This document shows positions 1 through 5,971 of a stretch of DNA of 7,045 nucleotides, one piece after another. Location of the stretch: the NCBI GenBank assembly GCA_905214265.1, contig CAJMLQ010000148.1, forward strand, positions 1 to 7,045. The letters run 5' to 3'. A program made the position numbers and the translations under genes. Origin of the DNA: an uncultured bacterium. Its GTDB lineage: Bacteria; Bacillota; Clostridia; Oscillospirales; Ruminococcaceae. Position 1 is the first letter of the stretch, and each line of letters starts with the position of its first letter. The notes beneath the pieces are model-generated. The model was given only the letters and a program-made list of their open reading frames with translations. It was not told where the DNA came from and made no database searches.

Positions 1-10
1 GTAGGAAAAA

Positions 11-16
11 AGGAGG
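11..16 (+). promoter_or_regulatory. Ribosome binding site of the response regulator gene
   Basis: A full AGGAGG lies 5 bases before the ATG at 22. It fixes the start of the response regulator. The promoter for this gene must lie left of the window. Confidence 0.85.
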
Positions 17-21
17 CTGTT

Positions 22-711
22 ATGGGGGTTCGCATTCTGATCGTAGAAGACGACGCAGACATCAATCGTCTGTTGGAGCGAATTTTGGTCAAGGCGGGCT
101 ATGAGACTACCGCCGCATTTTCCGGAAGCGAGGCGCGGCTGCTGAGGCCGCAGACCTTTGACCTGATTTTGTTGGATTTGATGCTCCCGGGAGCTACGGG
201 GGAGGAGCTGATTACGGAGATCCGCCAGAACAGCACAGTTCCGATTATTGTGATCTCCGCCAAGGGGCAGGAGGATAAGCTGAGTGTCCTGAAATCCGGC
301 GCAGATGACTTTATCGCCAAGCCTTTTGATGTGGAAGAGGTCAAGGTGCGGGTCCAGAGCCTTTTACGGCGGACAAGGGAGTTTTCCGTGCCTGCTGTTT
401 CCGGCAGCCAGCTGGTGCTTGGGAAGCTTACCTTAGATCCGGAGAGCCGGGAGTCAGAGGTGGACGGCCAGCCGCTGGCTTTGACAGCCCGGGAGTTCGA
501 TATTCTGGCGCTGCTACTGCGGCACCCCAACAAGGTGTTCACCCGGCAGAACCTGTTTGAGACCGTCTGGGGGGATGATTACCTAGGCGACGACAACACC
601 ATCAACGTTCATATCAGCAACCTGCGCTCCAAGCTGCAGAAACTGGATCCGGAAGGGGAATATATCACGACGGTTTGGGGCGTCGGATTCAAGGCCGCCA
701 AACGGCTGTGA
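22..711 (+). CDS. OmpR/PhoB-family response regulator
   Basis: Cytoplasmic DNA-binding response regulator of 229 residues, the usual full length. The receiver domain covers about residues 3-115. It shows the acidic cluster E9-D10-D11, the phospho-acceptor D52 in LLDLMLPG, S79 as the switch Ser/Thr and K100 in the KPF motif. A winged-helix Trans_reg_C domain follows at about 130-228, with the TAREFDILALL start and a recognition region around NTINVHISNLRSKL. Its partner is most likely the histidine kinase at 3272-4177, because the two flank an ABC transporter in the BcrR/VanR/LanR style. The probable target is the repeat-bearing promoter just downstream (715-769). The gene may be transcribed separately from the transporter operon. 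Family assignment is certain; the partner and target are inferred from context. Confidence 0.96.
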   Translation: MGVRILIVEDDADINRLLERILVKAGYETTAAFSGSEARLLRPQTFDLILLDLMLPGATGEELITEIRQNSTVPIIVISAKGQEDKLSVLKSGADDFIAKPFDVEEVKVRVQSLLRRTREFSVPAVSGSQLVLGKLTLDPESRESEVDGQPLALTAREFDILALLLRHPNKVFTRQNLFETVWGDDYLGDDNTINVHISNLRSKLQKLDPEGEYITTVWGVGFKAAKRL

Positions 712-714
712 CGG

Positions 715-743
715 TTTAAGAAATACTTAAGCTTTTCTTTAAG
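715..743 (+). promoter_or_regulatory. Probable response-regulator operator: three TTAAG direct repeats
   Basis: TTAAG occurs at 716-720, 727-731 and 739-743, so starts are 11 and 12 bases apart, about one helical turn. All three copies have the same orientation. OmpR-family regulators of peptide-resistance operons (for example the SpaR box) typically bind short direct repeats with this period at the -35 region. Binding by the regulator encoded at 22-711 is inferred from position and form. Confidence 0.6.
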
Positions 744-769
744 CGGTTTTACGCCTCTGGGAGTATGAT
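738..769 (+). promoter_or_regulatory. Promoter of the ABC transporter/kinase operon
   Basis: TATGAT at 764-769 is a good sigma-A -10 (5 of 6 bases). At 17-18 bases upstream there is no TTGACA-like box, only AAGCGG or TAAGCG, and the third TTAAG repeat occupies the -35 area. This is the layout of an activator-dependent promoter. The predicted transcript starts near 776 and would cover the ATPase, both permeases and the kinase. Confidence 0.55.
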
Positions 770-805
770 GTAATCAATCAAAAAAGTGGGAAGGATGATT
801 CATCA

Positions 806-1723
806 ATGGAAGCCAGTTTGCTGACAACCCGGGATCTCTGCAAAAATTACCGGGAGCCGGCGGTTGATCATGTCTCGCTGGAGGTAAAACAGGGGCAGAT
901 TTTTGGCCTGGTGGGGAAAAACGGCGCGGGGAAAACCACGCTGATCCGGATGGCTACCGGGCAGACGCTGCCCACCTCCGGGGAGCTTGCCCTGTTTGGG
1001 GAAACCAGTACCCGCGGCTTGGAGCGGATGCGGGGGAGGATCGGCTGCATGGTGGAAACGCCCAGCTTTTTTCCCTACCTTACCGCCCGGGAGAATTTGG
1101 AGTATTACCGCATCCAGCGGGGAATCCCTGGGAAAGAAAGCGTAGAGAAGGCTCTGGGGCAGGTGAACCTCACCGATACCGGCCGGAAGAAATTCAAGAA
1201 CTTCTCTTTGGGGATGAAGCAGCGGCTGGGCCTTGCGTTGGCGATTATGGGCCGCCCGGACCTGCTGCTGCTGGATGAGCCGATCAATGGGCTGGACCCC
1301 ATGGGAATCGTGGAATTCCGGGATATCCTGCTCAGTCTCAACCGGGACCAAGGGACCACCATCCTGATCTCCAGCCACATCCTCAGTGAGCTGTCCAATC
1401 TGGCAACTCATTACGGTTTTTTGGAGAAAGGTCGTCTGTTGGAACAGGTTTCCGCCGAGGAAATCCGCAGCCGGTGCCGGGACTGCCTGGAGATTCGGGT
1501 GGACGATACGGCGAGAGCGGTTACGGCGCTGGAAAAATTGGAGGCACGGGACCTAGAGGTGCTGCCGGACGGCGTCATCCGGCTGTACAGTCACCTGGAC
1601 AAACCCCAGGAAATTTCCCGGGCGCTGGCGGAGGCCGGGGTCGCGCTGTTCGGCCTGAATCTGCGCGGAAGCAGTCTGGAGGATTACTTCCTCAATCTGG
1701 TGGGAGGGAAGCACCATGCTTAA
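806..1723 (+). CDS. ABC transporter ATPase, BcrA/LanF type (peptide resistance)
   Basis: Cytoplasmic ATPase subunit of 305 residues that would power the two permeases encoded next. The nucleotide-binding domain shows Walker A GKNGAGKT (37-44), signature FSLGMKQR (133-140), Walker B LLLLDEP with D157 and E158, D-loop GLDP (162-165) and the H-loop histidine H191. In place of the Q-loop Gln there is E84 in the MVETPSFFP segment. Such an 'E-loop' is known from LanF lantibiotic-immunity ATPases. About 85 C-terminal residues follow the domain, as in BcrA-like proteins. A GGGAAGGA ribosome binding site (788-795) precedes the ATG by 10 bases. The last 8 bases overlap the first permease gene, implying translational coupling. 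By family, the complex moves membrane-active peptides such as lantibiotics or bacitracin away from the membrane. The exact substrate cannot be read from sequence. Confidence 0.93.
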   Translation: MEASLLTTRDLCKNYREPAVDHVSLEVKQGQIFGLVGKNGAGKTTLIRMATGQTLPTSGELALFGETSTRGLERMRGRIGCMVETPSFFPYLTARENLEYYRIQRGIPGKESVEKALGQVNLTDTGRKKFKNFSLGMKQRLGLALAIMGRPDLLLLDEPINGLDPMGIVEFRDILLSLNRDQGTTILISSHILSELSNLATHYGFLEKGRLLEQVSAEEIRSRCRDCLEIRVDDTARAVTALEKLEARDLEVLPDGVIRLYSHLDKPQEISRALAEAGVALFGLNLRGSSLEDYFLNLVGGKHHA

Positions 1724-2477
1724 CTACCTGCGGAGCGAATGGTACCGGACGGTCCGGCGCAAATATCTGTATCTATTCGTGGGCGTTGTGGTGCTGATTG
1801 CCGCGGCGTATTTCGCACTGATCCGGTTCAATCAAATCGCCTTTGGAATTGAAGAAATTCTACCGTTTCTGGTCCTGTTGTTGCCGAATACAGGACTTTA
1901 CGCGATTCTGCTGGTCCATGACGCTGCGTTTTCCGATGAACACAAACACGGAACGATGAAAAATACCATTTCTTTCGGCGTGCCAAGGACGAGAGTCTAT
2001 TTTGGGAAGCTGCTGAACAGCCTGCTCTTCTGCGTCCTCTCACTGGCGGCGCTGGTGGCGTTGATCATCGGCTCCGGCCTCCTGCTGGGAGGTGTGGGGG
2101 ACTGGCAGGATTTCGAGGAGGGGATGCAATTTTTGGGGAAAACCTTGCTTGCCAGCTTCCCGCTGTGGCTGTGCGGTGTGGCGGCGGCCAACGCTCTTTC
2201 CTGCAACATCCGCAGTTCCGTGGGCTGGGTGTTCGCCTATATCGGGGTGTTTAACGGCTTCAACCTCCTGCTGCGGGCCCTTAGCGGAGTCATTCCGGTG
2301 TGTAGAACCATTCGGGAGTATCTGCCCAGCTACCTGCTCTCTCAGCTGGGAGAGGGCGCGCTGCTGGAAGGCGCCGGCAACAGTCTGATGGGACTGTGCT
2401 GGATTGTGGGGCTGACGGCCGCTGCGATCTTCATAGCAGCGGGGCTGGCTGTCTTCTGCCGGACGGAGGTAAAATAG
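1716..2477 (+). CDS. ABC-2 type permease, LanE/CprB-like (first of two)
   Basis: Integral membrane subunit of 253 residues with about six predicted transmembrane segments: near 18-38, 47-67, 104-127, 144-166, 171-191 and 225-246. The N-terminus (LNYLRSEWYRT, then RRKYLYLF) is a cytoplasmic amphipathic start typical of this permease family. A GGAGG sequence at 1703-1707 serves its ATG, which lies inside the end of the ATPase gene. It is clearly paralogous to the next gene: both share (S/R)KYLY-type starts, LPxxGLYAxLL, a DExK or GEHK turn, SFGVxRxxxYFGKLL and FPLW(L/V). It most likely forms a heterodimeric channel with that protein, driven by the ATPase at 806-1723. Sequence alone does not tell which permease corresponds to LanE and which to LanG. 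Confidence 0.9.
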   Translation: MLNYLRSEWYRTVRRKYLYLFVGVVVLIAAAYFALIRFNQIAFGIEEILPFLVLLLPNTGLYAILLVHDAAFSDEHKHGTMKNTISFGVPRTRVYFGKLLNSLLFCVLSLAALVALIIGSGLLLGGVGDWQDFEEGMQFLGKTLLASFPLWLCGVAAANALSCNIRSSVGWVFAYIGVFNGFNLLLRALSGVIPVCRTIREYLPSYLLSQLGEGALLEGAGNSLMGLCWIVGLTAAAIFIAAGLAVFCRTEVK

Positions 2478-2479
2478 AG

Positions 2480-3259
2480 ATGAATTTGCTGAACTATATG
2501 CACAGCGAGTGTTATCGTACGTTTCACCGGAAATATCTGTATGTTTTCAGCGGAGTGTGTATGCTGATCATTTTTGGCTCCACGTTGCTCAGCTATTTCG
2601 GTAGCCGGCAGAGTCAGAATGCCCAGGAGTGGCTGCGTGTGGAAACTGTGTTGGACATGCTGGCCGTATTCCTTCCCACTCTGGGGCTATACGCAGTTTT
2701 GCTCACCGCGGACATCGCCTTTTCGGGCGAACATAAGTCTCTGACCTTAAAGAATGTGGTCTCCTTTGGTGTATCCAGAGCGGCCATCTATTTTGGCAAG
2801 CTGCTGACGGCGGTACTGTATTCTGCGATTGTTCTGGCAGTGGTGCTGCTGTCTTTCTCCGGGTTTGGCCTTTTGCTTTTGGGAGTGGAAAACGCTGCGT
2901 GCTTCCGGGAAGCGGTGCTAGAACTGGGCTGGGGGCTTTTGGGTGCGTTCCCGCTGTGGGTCGCGGCGCTGAGCCTGGCGAATCTCCTGCTGTTTGTTAT
3001 TCACAGCGGCACAGGGGCCTCCTTTGCCTATATGGGGATCATGCTGCTCTCCGGAACTGTTTTGGACTTGTTGGAGCTTTTGGGATATCCGGTGTTCAGA
3101 ACCATGAAGGGATGGCTGATTTCCACGCAGCTGGGCAACTTTTACGGCAGCGTCGGAAACTGGATGCGGATCGCCGCCGCTTGGGGCAGCGGGCTTGTCT
3201 ATACGGTGGGATTCTGTCTGGTCGGGTATGGGATTTTCCGAAAAATGGAAATCAAATAA
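2480..3259 (+). CDS. ABC-2 type permease, LanG/CprC-like (second of two)
   Basis: Second membrane subunit, 259 residues, about six transmembrane segments, with the same architecture as the preceding permease. Shared landmarks are YMHSECYRTF then HRKYLYVF at the N-terminus, FLPTLGLYAVLL, SGEHKSLTLKN, SFGVSRAAIYFGKLL and GAFPLWVAAL. I chose the ATG at 2480 over the in-frame ATG at 2396. It follows a GGAGG at 2465-2469, lies just 2 bases after the stop of the first permease, and makes the N-termini of the two paralogs align. The 28 extra residues of the longer version look like out-of-frame reading of the upstream gene. The tight spacing and order ATPase-permease-permease indicate a single operon and a FEG-type exporter. 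Substrate unknown. Confidence 0.9.
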   Translation: MNLLNYMHSECYRTFHRKYLYVFSGVCMLIIFGSTLLSYFGSRQSQNAQEWLRVETVLDMLAVFLPTLGLYAVLLTADIAFSGEHKSLTLKNVVSFGVSRAAIYFGKLLTAVLYSAIVLAVVLLSFSGFGLLLLGVENAACFREAVLELGWGLLGAFPLWVAALSLANLLLFVIHSGTGASFAYMGIMLLSGTVLDLLELLGYPVFRTMKGWLISTQLGNFYGSVGNWMRIAAAWGSGLVYTVGFCLVGYGIFRKMEIK

Positions 3260-3271
3260 AGGGGTGAGAGG

Positions 3272-4177
3272 ATGTTTTGGTTGGCCGTTTCCGTGATTGC
3301 GGCGGTTGTTTTCGCGGCATTATATTTCCGGGACCGGCAGAACCTGAAGCAGGCGGCCGCGGAACTGCGGGAAATCAACGCATCCGGTTCCAGCCGGCGC
3401 CTGCGCGTTTCCATGCCGGGCCGGGAGATGGAGGCGCTGGCACGGGAGGTCAACCGGATTCTGGACGAAAAGCAGCTGTCAGAAATCGCCCACCGACGGA
3501 TGGAGAAAGAACGACGGGATGAAATCGCCAATATCTCGCACGATCTGCGGACGCCGCTCACTTCTGTTTTGGGGTATCTTCAGTTGGCGAAGGCGGCAGA
3601 CTGCACGCCAGAGGAGCGGCAGGAGTATCTTCAGATTGCGGAAAGCCGCGCCAAGGCCCTTCAGAGCCTGCTGACGGGCTTTTATGATCTTTCCCGTCTG
3701 GGAGCGGACGGTTATCCCCTGGAAATGGGAGCTGTACGCCCAAGGGAGATTCTTTGCCAGCTGGTCGCCGATTATTATGCGGATTTTACGGGGGCGGGGG
3801 TGGAGCCGCGGCTGGAGCTGCCGGAGGACCTGCCGGCAGTTTGGGCGGACCGGGGTTGCATGTCCCGTGTGTTTGGAAATTTGATGCAGAACGCGGTCAA
3901 GCACGGCGGTGATACTCTTTGGATCCACGGAGAACAGCAGGGGGATATCCTGGAGATATCCTTCCGCAATGCTGCGCCCGGGCTGGCGCAGGAGGACTGC
4001 GGGCAGCTGTTCGACCGCTTTTTCACCGCCGACCGGATGCGGACAGGGAAGAACACCGGCTTGGGTTTGGCGATCGTCAAGGCCCTGTGCGAGAAAATGG
4101 AGGGAGCTGTATCAGCAGATCTTTCCGAAGGTATGCTGACGATTTCCACCCGCTGGAAGGTGTATCCGGGGAAATGA
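3272..4177 (+). CDS. Sensor histidine kinase with minimal sensor region
   Basis: Membrane-bound histidine kinase of 301 residues, the probable partner of the regulator at 22-711. One hydrophobic helix sits at the very N-terminus (about 2-19). A charged linker follows directly (about 20-80), then the H-box ISHDLRTPLTS with phospho-acceptor H90. The ATPase domain has the N-box with N203 and N207 in NLMQNAVKHG, the F-box LFDRFF and the G2 box TGLGLAIVKAL. The usual DxGxG of the G1 box is replaced by NAAPGL, which I recall as common in kinases next to LanFEG transporters. There is no extracellular domain, so it must sense within the membrane or through the transporter. The ribosome binding site AAGGGGTG lies just upstream, with 12 bases separating it from the second permease gene, so it is the last gene of the transporter operon. 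Role in sensing envelope-active peptides is inferred from context. Confidence 0.93.
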   Translation: MFWLAVSVIAAVVFAALYFRDRQNLKQAAAELREINASGSSRRLRVSMPGREMEALAREVNRILDEKQLSEIAHRRMEKERRDEIANISHDLRTPLTSVLGYLQLAKAADCTPEERQEYLQIAESRAKALQSLLTGFYDLSRLGADGYPLEMGAVRPREILCQLVADYYADFTGAGVEPRLELPEDLPAVWADRGCMSRVFGNLMQNAVKHGGDTLWIHGEQQGDILEISFRNAAPGLAQEDCGQLFDRFFTADRMRTGKNTGLGLAIVKALCEKMEGAVSADLSEGMLTISTRWKVYPGK

Positions 4178-4216
4178 ATGTGAAATATTAATTTTCATAA
4201 TTTTACCAATATTTTA

Positions 4217-4245
4217 TTGATATTGTTTATGAATTTTGCCATAAT
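4217..4245 (+). promoter_or_regulatory. Sigma-A-like promoter of the secreted-protein operon
   Basis: TTGATA (4217-4222) and CATAAT (4240-4245) each match the consensus at 5 of 6 bases and are separated by exactly 17 bases. Transcription would start near 4252, giving a leader of about 60 bases before the ATG at 4313. No TTAAG repeats are present, so this unit is probably not controlled through the same operator as the transporter. Confidence 0.7.
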
Positions 4246-4300
4246 GTAAATAAAAAATTCCCATAGCTCATTTTGTGTTTTACTTTTACAAGGGTATCAA

Positions 4301-4306
4301 AGGAGG
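4301..4306 (+). promoter_or_regulatory. Ribosome binding site of the first secreted-protein gene
   Basis: A full AGGAGG ends 6 bases before the ATG at 4313. It settles the start, which also begins a perfect Sec signal peptide. Confidence 0.85.
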
Positions 4307-4312
4307 AACAAA

Positions 4313-4765
4313 ATGAAAAAAATTTTTGCAATCGTATTGTCTATTATCTTGGTTGTTCCATCTCTGGCATTCTCAGCGGCAGCAGCAGATGAAAATGTGT
4401 CAATTACAAGATGGACCCCCTGTCCGCATAAAATATGTGTACATGATGAAACTTCTTGCCATATGGATACGGTCGTACTTGATTTTTATAGGTGGTCATC
4501 CATTAGTGACACAACTCACGCGCTGATGGAGTGCCACAGGCATGCATGCATTATATGCGGCAATAATACGGAGTATTGGATGCAAATTGATACGGAGAGC
4601 CACTCGTTTGGCAGTTATATGGATGCCGGTCATTTGACTGGCGGCAGGCACCGTTATACACAGAGCTGCCCGGTTTGTAAATATACACGCACCATGATTT
4701 TAGCGTGTTCCGGGCCGCCTTGTTATGTTCCAGCTTCACTTGGCCCAATTGGAATGGTAAGTTAA
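4313..4765 (+). CDS. Secreted Cys/His-rich protein of unknown family (copy 1)
   Basis: I do not recognise a family. The 150-residue product starts with a classic Sec signal peptide: MKK, a hydrophobic core to about residue 20, then SAAAA with cleavage likely around 22-25. The mature part has ten cysteines (37, 42, 49, 74, 79, 82, 119, 122, 132, 137) and many histidines. Features shared with the next gene are a CxH (C37, H39), H69, CxxCG (79-83), HxF (97-99), GH (106-107), RHxY (112-115), CxxC (119-122) and C132. Two CxxC pairs about 37 residues apart resemble a zinc ribbon, but outside the cell they could also form disulfides. C42, C49 and C74 are unique to this copy. The gene is AT-richer than its neighbours on both sides and has its own promoter. 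A role linked to the adjacent peptide-resistance module, as effector, ligand or envelope factor, is conjecture. Confidence 0.8.
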   Translation: MKKIFAIVLSIILVVPSLAFSAAAADENVSITRWTPCPHKICVHDETSCHMDTVVLDFYRWSSISDTTHALMECHRHACIICGNNTEYWMQIDTESHSFGSYMDAGHLTGGRHRYTQSCPVCKYTRTMILACSGPPCYVPASLGPIGMVS

Positions 4766-4770
4766 GGAGG
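4764..4770 (+). promoter_or_regulatory. Ribosome binding site deciding a GTG start
   Basis: AAGGAGG overlaps the stop codon of the first secreted-protein gene and ends 7 bases before the GTG at 4778. This spacing selects GTG as the start; the frame from there opens directly into a signal peptide. Confidence 0.8.
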
Positions 4771-4777
4771 TTTTGTC

Positions 4778-5197
4778 GTGTTTAAAAAAGTTTTTTTAGT
4801 GCTTGTGGTTGCTTTAACGATACTTGCTATTCCACTAAATTCTGTGTCCGCAGCGGAAAACGCTAAGGCAGTCTTTCCATGTGGACACAGCTTTGGAAAA
4901 CGAGAAGCACCGCCAGAAACGTATTACTATCGGGCTGTTGATTATAAAAACCACGCATATTGCTACTACACGTATGATATTTGTATGGAGTGTGGTTATG
5001 TCTTGAGTGATATCTATGAAAAAATTGTATCCATTACAAATCATCAATTTATTTTTGAAGATCTTGGGCACAGCGGTGTTCGACATATTTATCGAGATAT
5101 TTGTTATCCATGTGGGTATTCCACAAGATATAGCCTGATTTGTAACGGAAGTCCGCACGTCAGCCCCAAATCAAAACCAGTTTATGAGGTTATGTAA
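4778..5197 (+). CDS. Secreted Cys/His-rich protein of unknown family (copy 2)
   Basis: Paralog of the preceding protein, 139 residues from a GTG start with an optimal ribosome binding site. A signal peptide covers about residues 1-25 (FKK, hydrophobic core, then SVSAA with likely cleavage after A25 or A26). The mature part has seven cysteines (35, 62, 69, 72, 109, 112, 122). It keeps the shared pattern: C35xH37, H59, CxxCG (69-73), HxF (89-91), GH (97-98), RHxY (102-105), CxxCGY (109-114) and C122. Where copy 1 has a Cys (C137), this copy has H127 at the same spacing, a swap more typical of metal ligands than of disulfides. Only 12 bases separate the two genes, so they are co-transcribed. The residues between the conserved positions have diverged strongly, so the duplication is old or under diversifying pressure. 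Function unknown. Confidence 0.8.
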   Translation: MFKKVFLVLVVALTILAIPLNSVSAAENAKAVFPCGHSFGKREAPPETYYYRAVDYKNHAYCYYTYDICMECGYVLSDIYEKIVSITNHQFIFEDLGHSGVRHIYRDICYPCGYSTRYSLICNGSPHVSPKSKPVYEVM

Positions 5198-5216
5198 TAA
5201 TGGACGGAGGACTCTT

Positions 5217-5963
5217 ATGAAACTGCGAAGTCTGCTGGTTGTGGGAACCTTTTTGTGTGTGCTGGCGTTGGGCTCCTGCGGGAAACAGGGGGCGGTAAAA
5301 TGGGAGGACCCCGTCGTGGCTCAGGCGGTGGGCGACAGCCTGGGGATTCCCTATCAGGAGATCGGGCCGGAGGATCTGGAGAAAATTGAGCAAATCGTCT
5401 TTGTGGGGAACCGGTGCTATCTGGACGAGGAGGTCCGGGTGGCGCGGCGGGTTTTGCCGGAGGGGGGATACGGCTATCTCCCCGGCTGGGCTTCCCGGTC
5501 GGAGCTGGGGAATTCTCCGGGAGCGTTGCGCAGTCTGGCTGATTTCGCCCATTTCCCCAATCTGCGGGAGCTGGAGCTTTATCAGATGTCCTTTGACCGG
5601 CTGGAGGGCGTGGAAGGCCTTCAAAAATGCGAAAAGCTACAGAAACTGACGCTGGCGGCCAACGCGAATCTGGAGAATTTGGAGGGCCCTTCCAGTTTGG
5701 GGCAACTCACCGCCTTGGCGGTTTTCAGCGTGCCGATTTTAGATTTCAGCGGTCTTTCCAAAATGAAAAGTTTGACCTTCCTGGATTTGGAGGATGTTCC
5801 GGTGGAGAGTTTGGATTTTCTCACGGAACTGGTAGGGCTGAAAACCTTTTATGCCGATCAGGTGCCAGAGGTGGATGCGGATGTTTTAAAAGAGCTGCCG
5901 GGGCTTGAACAATATTATCTGGAAACGGTCAGCGGGACCGTGGTGACTAATTTGGAGCCTTGA
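5217..5963 (+). CDS. Leucine-rich-repeat lipoprotein
   Basis: Surface lipoprotein of 248 residues. The N-terminus has a short positive stretch (MKLR), a hydrophobic core and the lipobox LGSC, with C21 as the lipidated residue. A cap-like segment follows (WEDPVVAQAVGDSLG, then EDLEKIEQIVF at about 29-60), resembling the helical start of internalin-type LRR proteins. From about 105 to 240 there are four to six degenerate leucine-rich repeats such as FPNLRELELYQM, LTALAVFSV, MKSLTFLDLEDV and LVGLKTFYADQV. I chose the ATG at 5217 because GGAGG (5206-5210) lies 6 bases before it. An ATG at 5184 in the same frame lacks such a site and adds 11 residues ahead of the signal. It lies 19 bases after the secreted pair with no promoter visible between, so it is probably in their operon, yet its GC-rich codon use is like the transporter genes. 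LRR surfaces usually bind proteins; the partner is unknown. Confidence 0.85.
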   Translation: MKLRSLLVVGTFLCVLALGSCGKQGAVKWEDPVVAQAVGDSLGIPYQEIGPEDLEKIEQIVFVGNRCYLDEEVRVARRVLPEGGYGYLPGWASRSELGNSPGALRSLADFAHFPNLRELELYQMSFDRLEGVEGLQKCEKLQKLTLAANANLENLEGPSSLGQLTALAVFSVPILDFSGLSKMKSLTFLDLEDVPVESLDFLTELVGLKTFYADQVPEVDADVLKELPGLEQYYLETVSGTVVTNLEP

Positions 5964-5971
5964 GGGCGGCG

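Larger units (their letters stand above)
4178..4312 (+). other. AT-rich intergenic region between kinase and secreted-protein genes
   Basis: A 135-base gap with an abrupt drop in GC relative to the kinase gene. It holds the promoter at 4217-4245, a nested inverted repeat around its -35 box (4194-4233) and the ribosome binding site of the next gene. I see no GC-rich hairpin with a T-run, so there is no clear intrinsic terminator after the kinase gene. Read-through from the transporter operon into the secreted-protein genes is possible. Confidence 0.7.

Noticed and set aside
803..1411. Long minus-strand open frame opposite the ATPase gene
   Set aside because: It lies antisense to conserved ABC motifs, has low-complexity Gln/Pro/His-rich content and no ribosome binding site; a shadow of the real gene.
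4174..4191. Five-codon mini-ORF overlapping the kinase stop
   Set aside because: Too short, with no ribosome binding site; it arises by chance from ATGA at the stop codon.
4762..4766. A further TTAAG copy as a regulator site
   Set aside because: A single copy formed by the stop codon and the AAGGAGG ribosome binding site; no second repeat at 11-12 bases.
4313..5197. The Cys-rich pair as lanthipeptide or other modified bacteriocin precursors
   Set aside because: Both have Sec signal peptides and mature parts of over 110 residues, lack a leader with a double-Gly site, and no modification enzyme is encoded in the window.
5925..5941. Hairpin ACGGTC/GACCGT near the end of the lipoprotein gene as a terminator
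   Set aside because: The stem is only 6 bp, lies inside the coding region and is not followed by a T-run.
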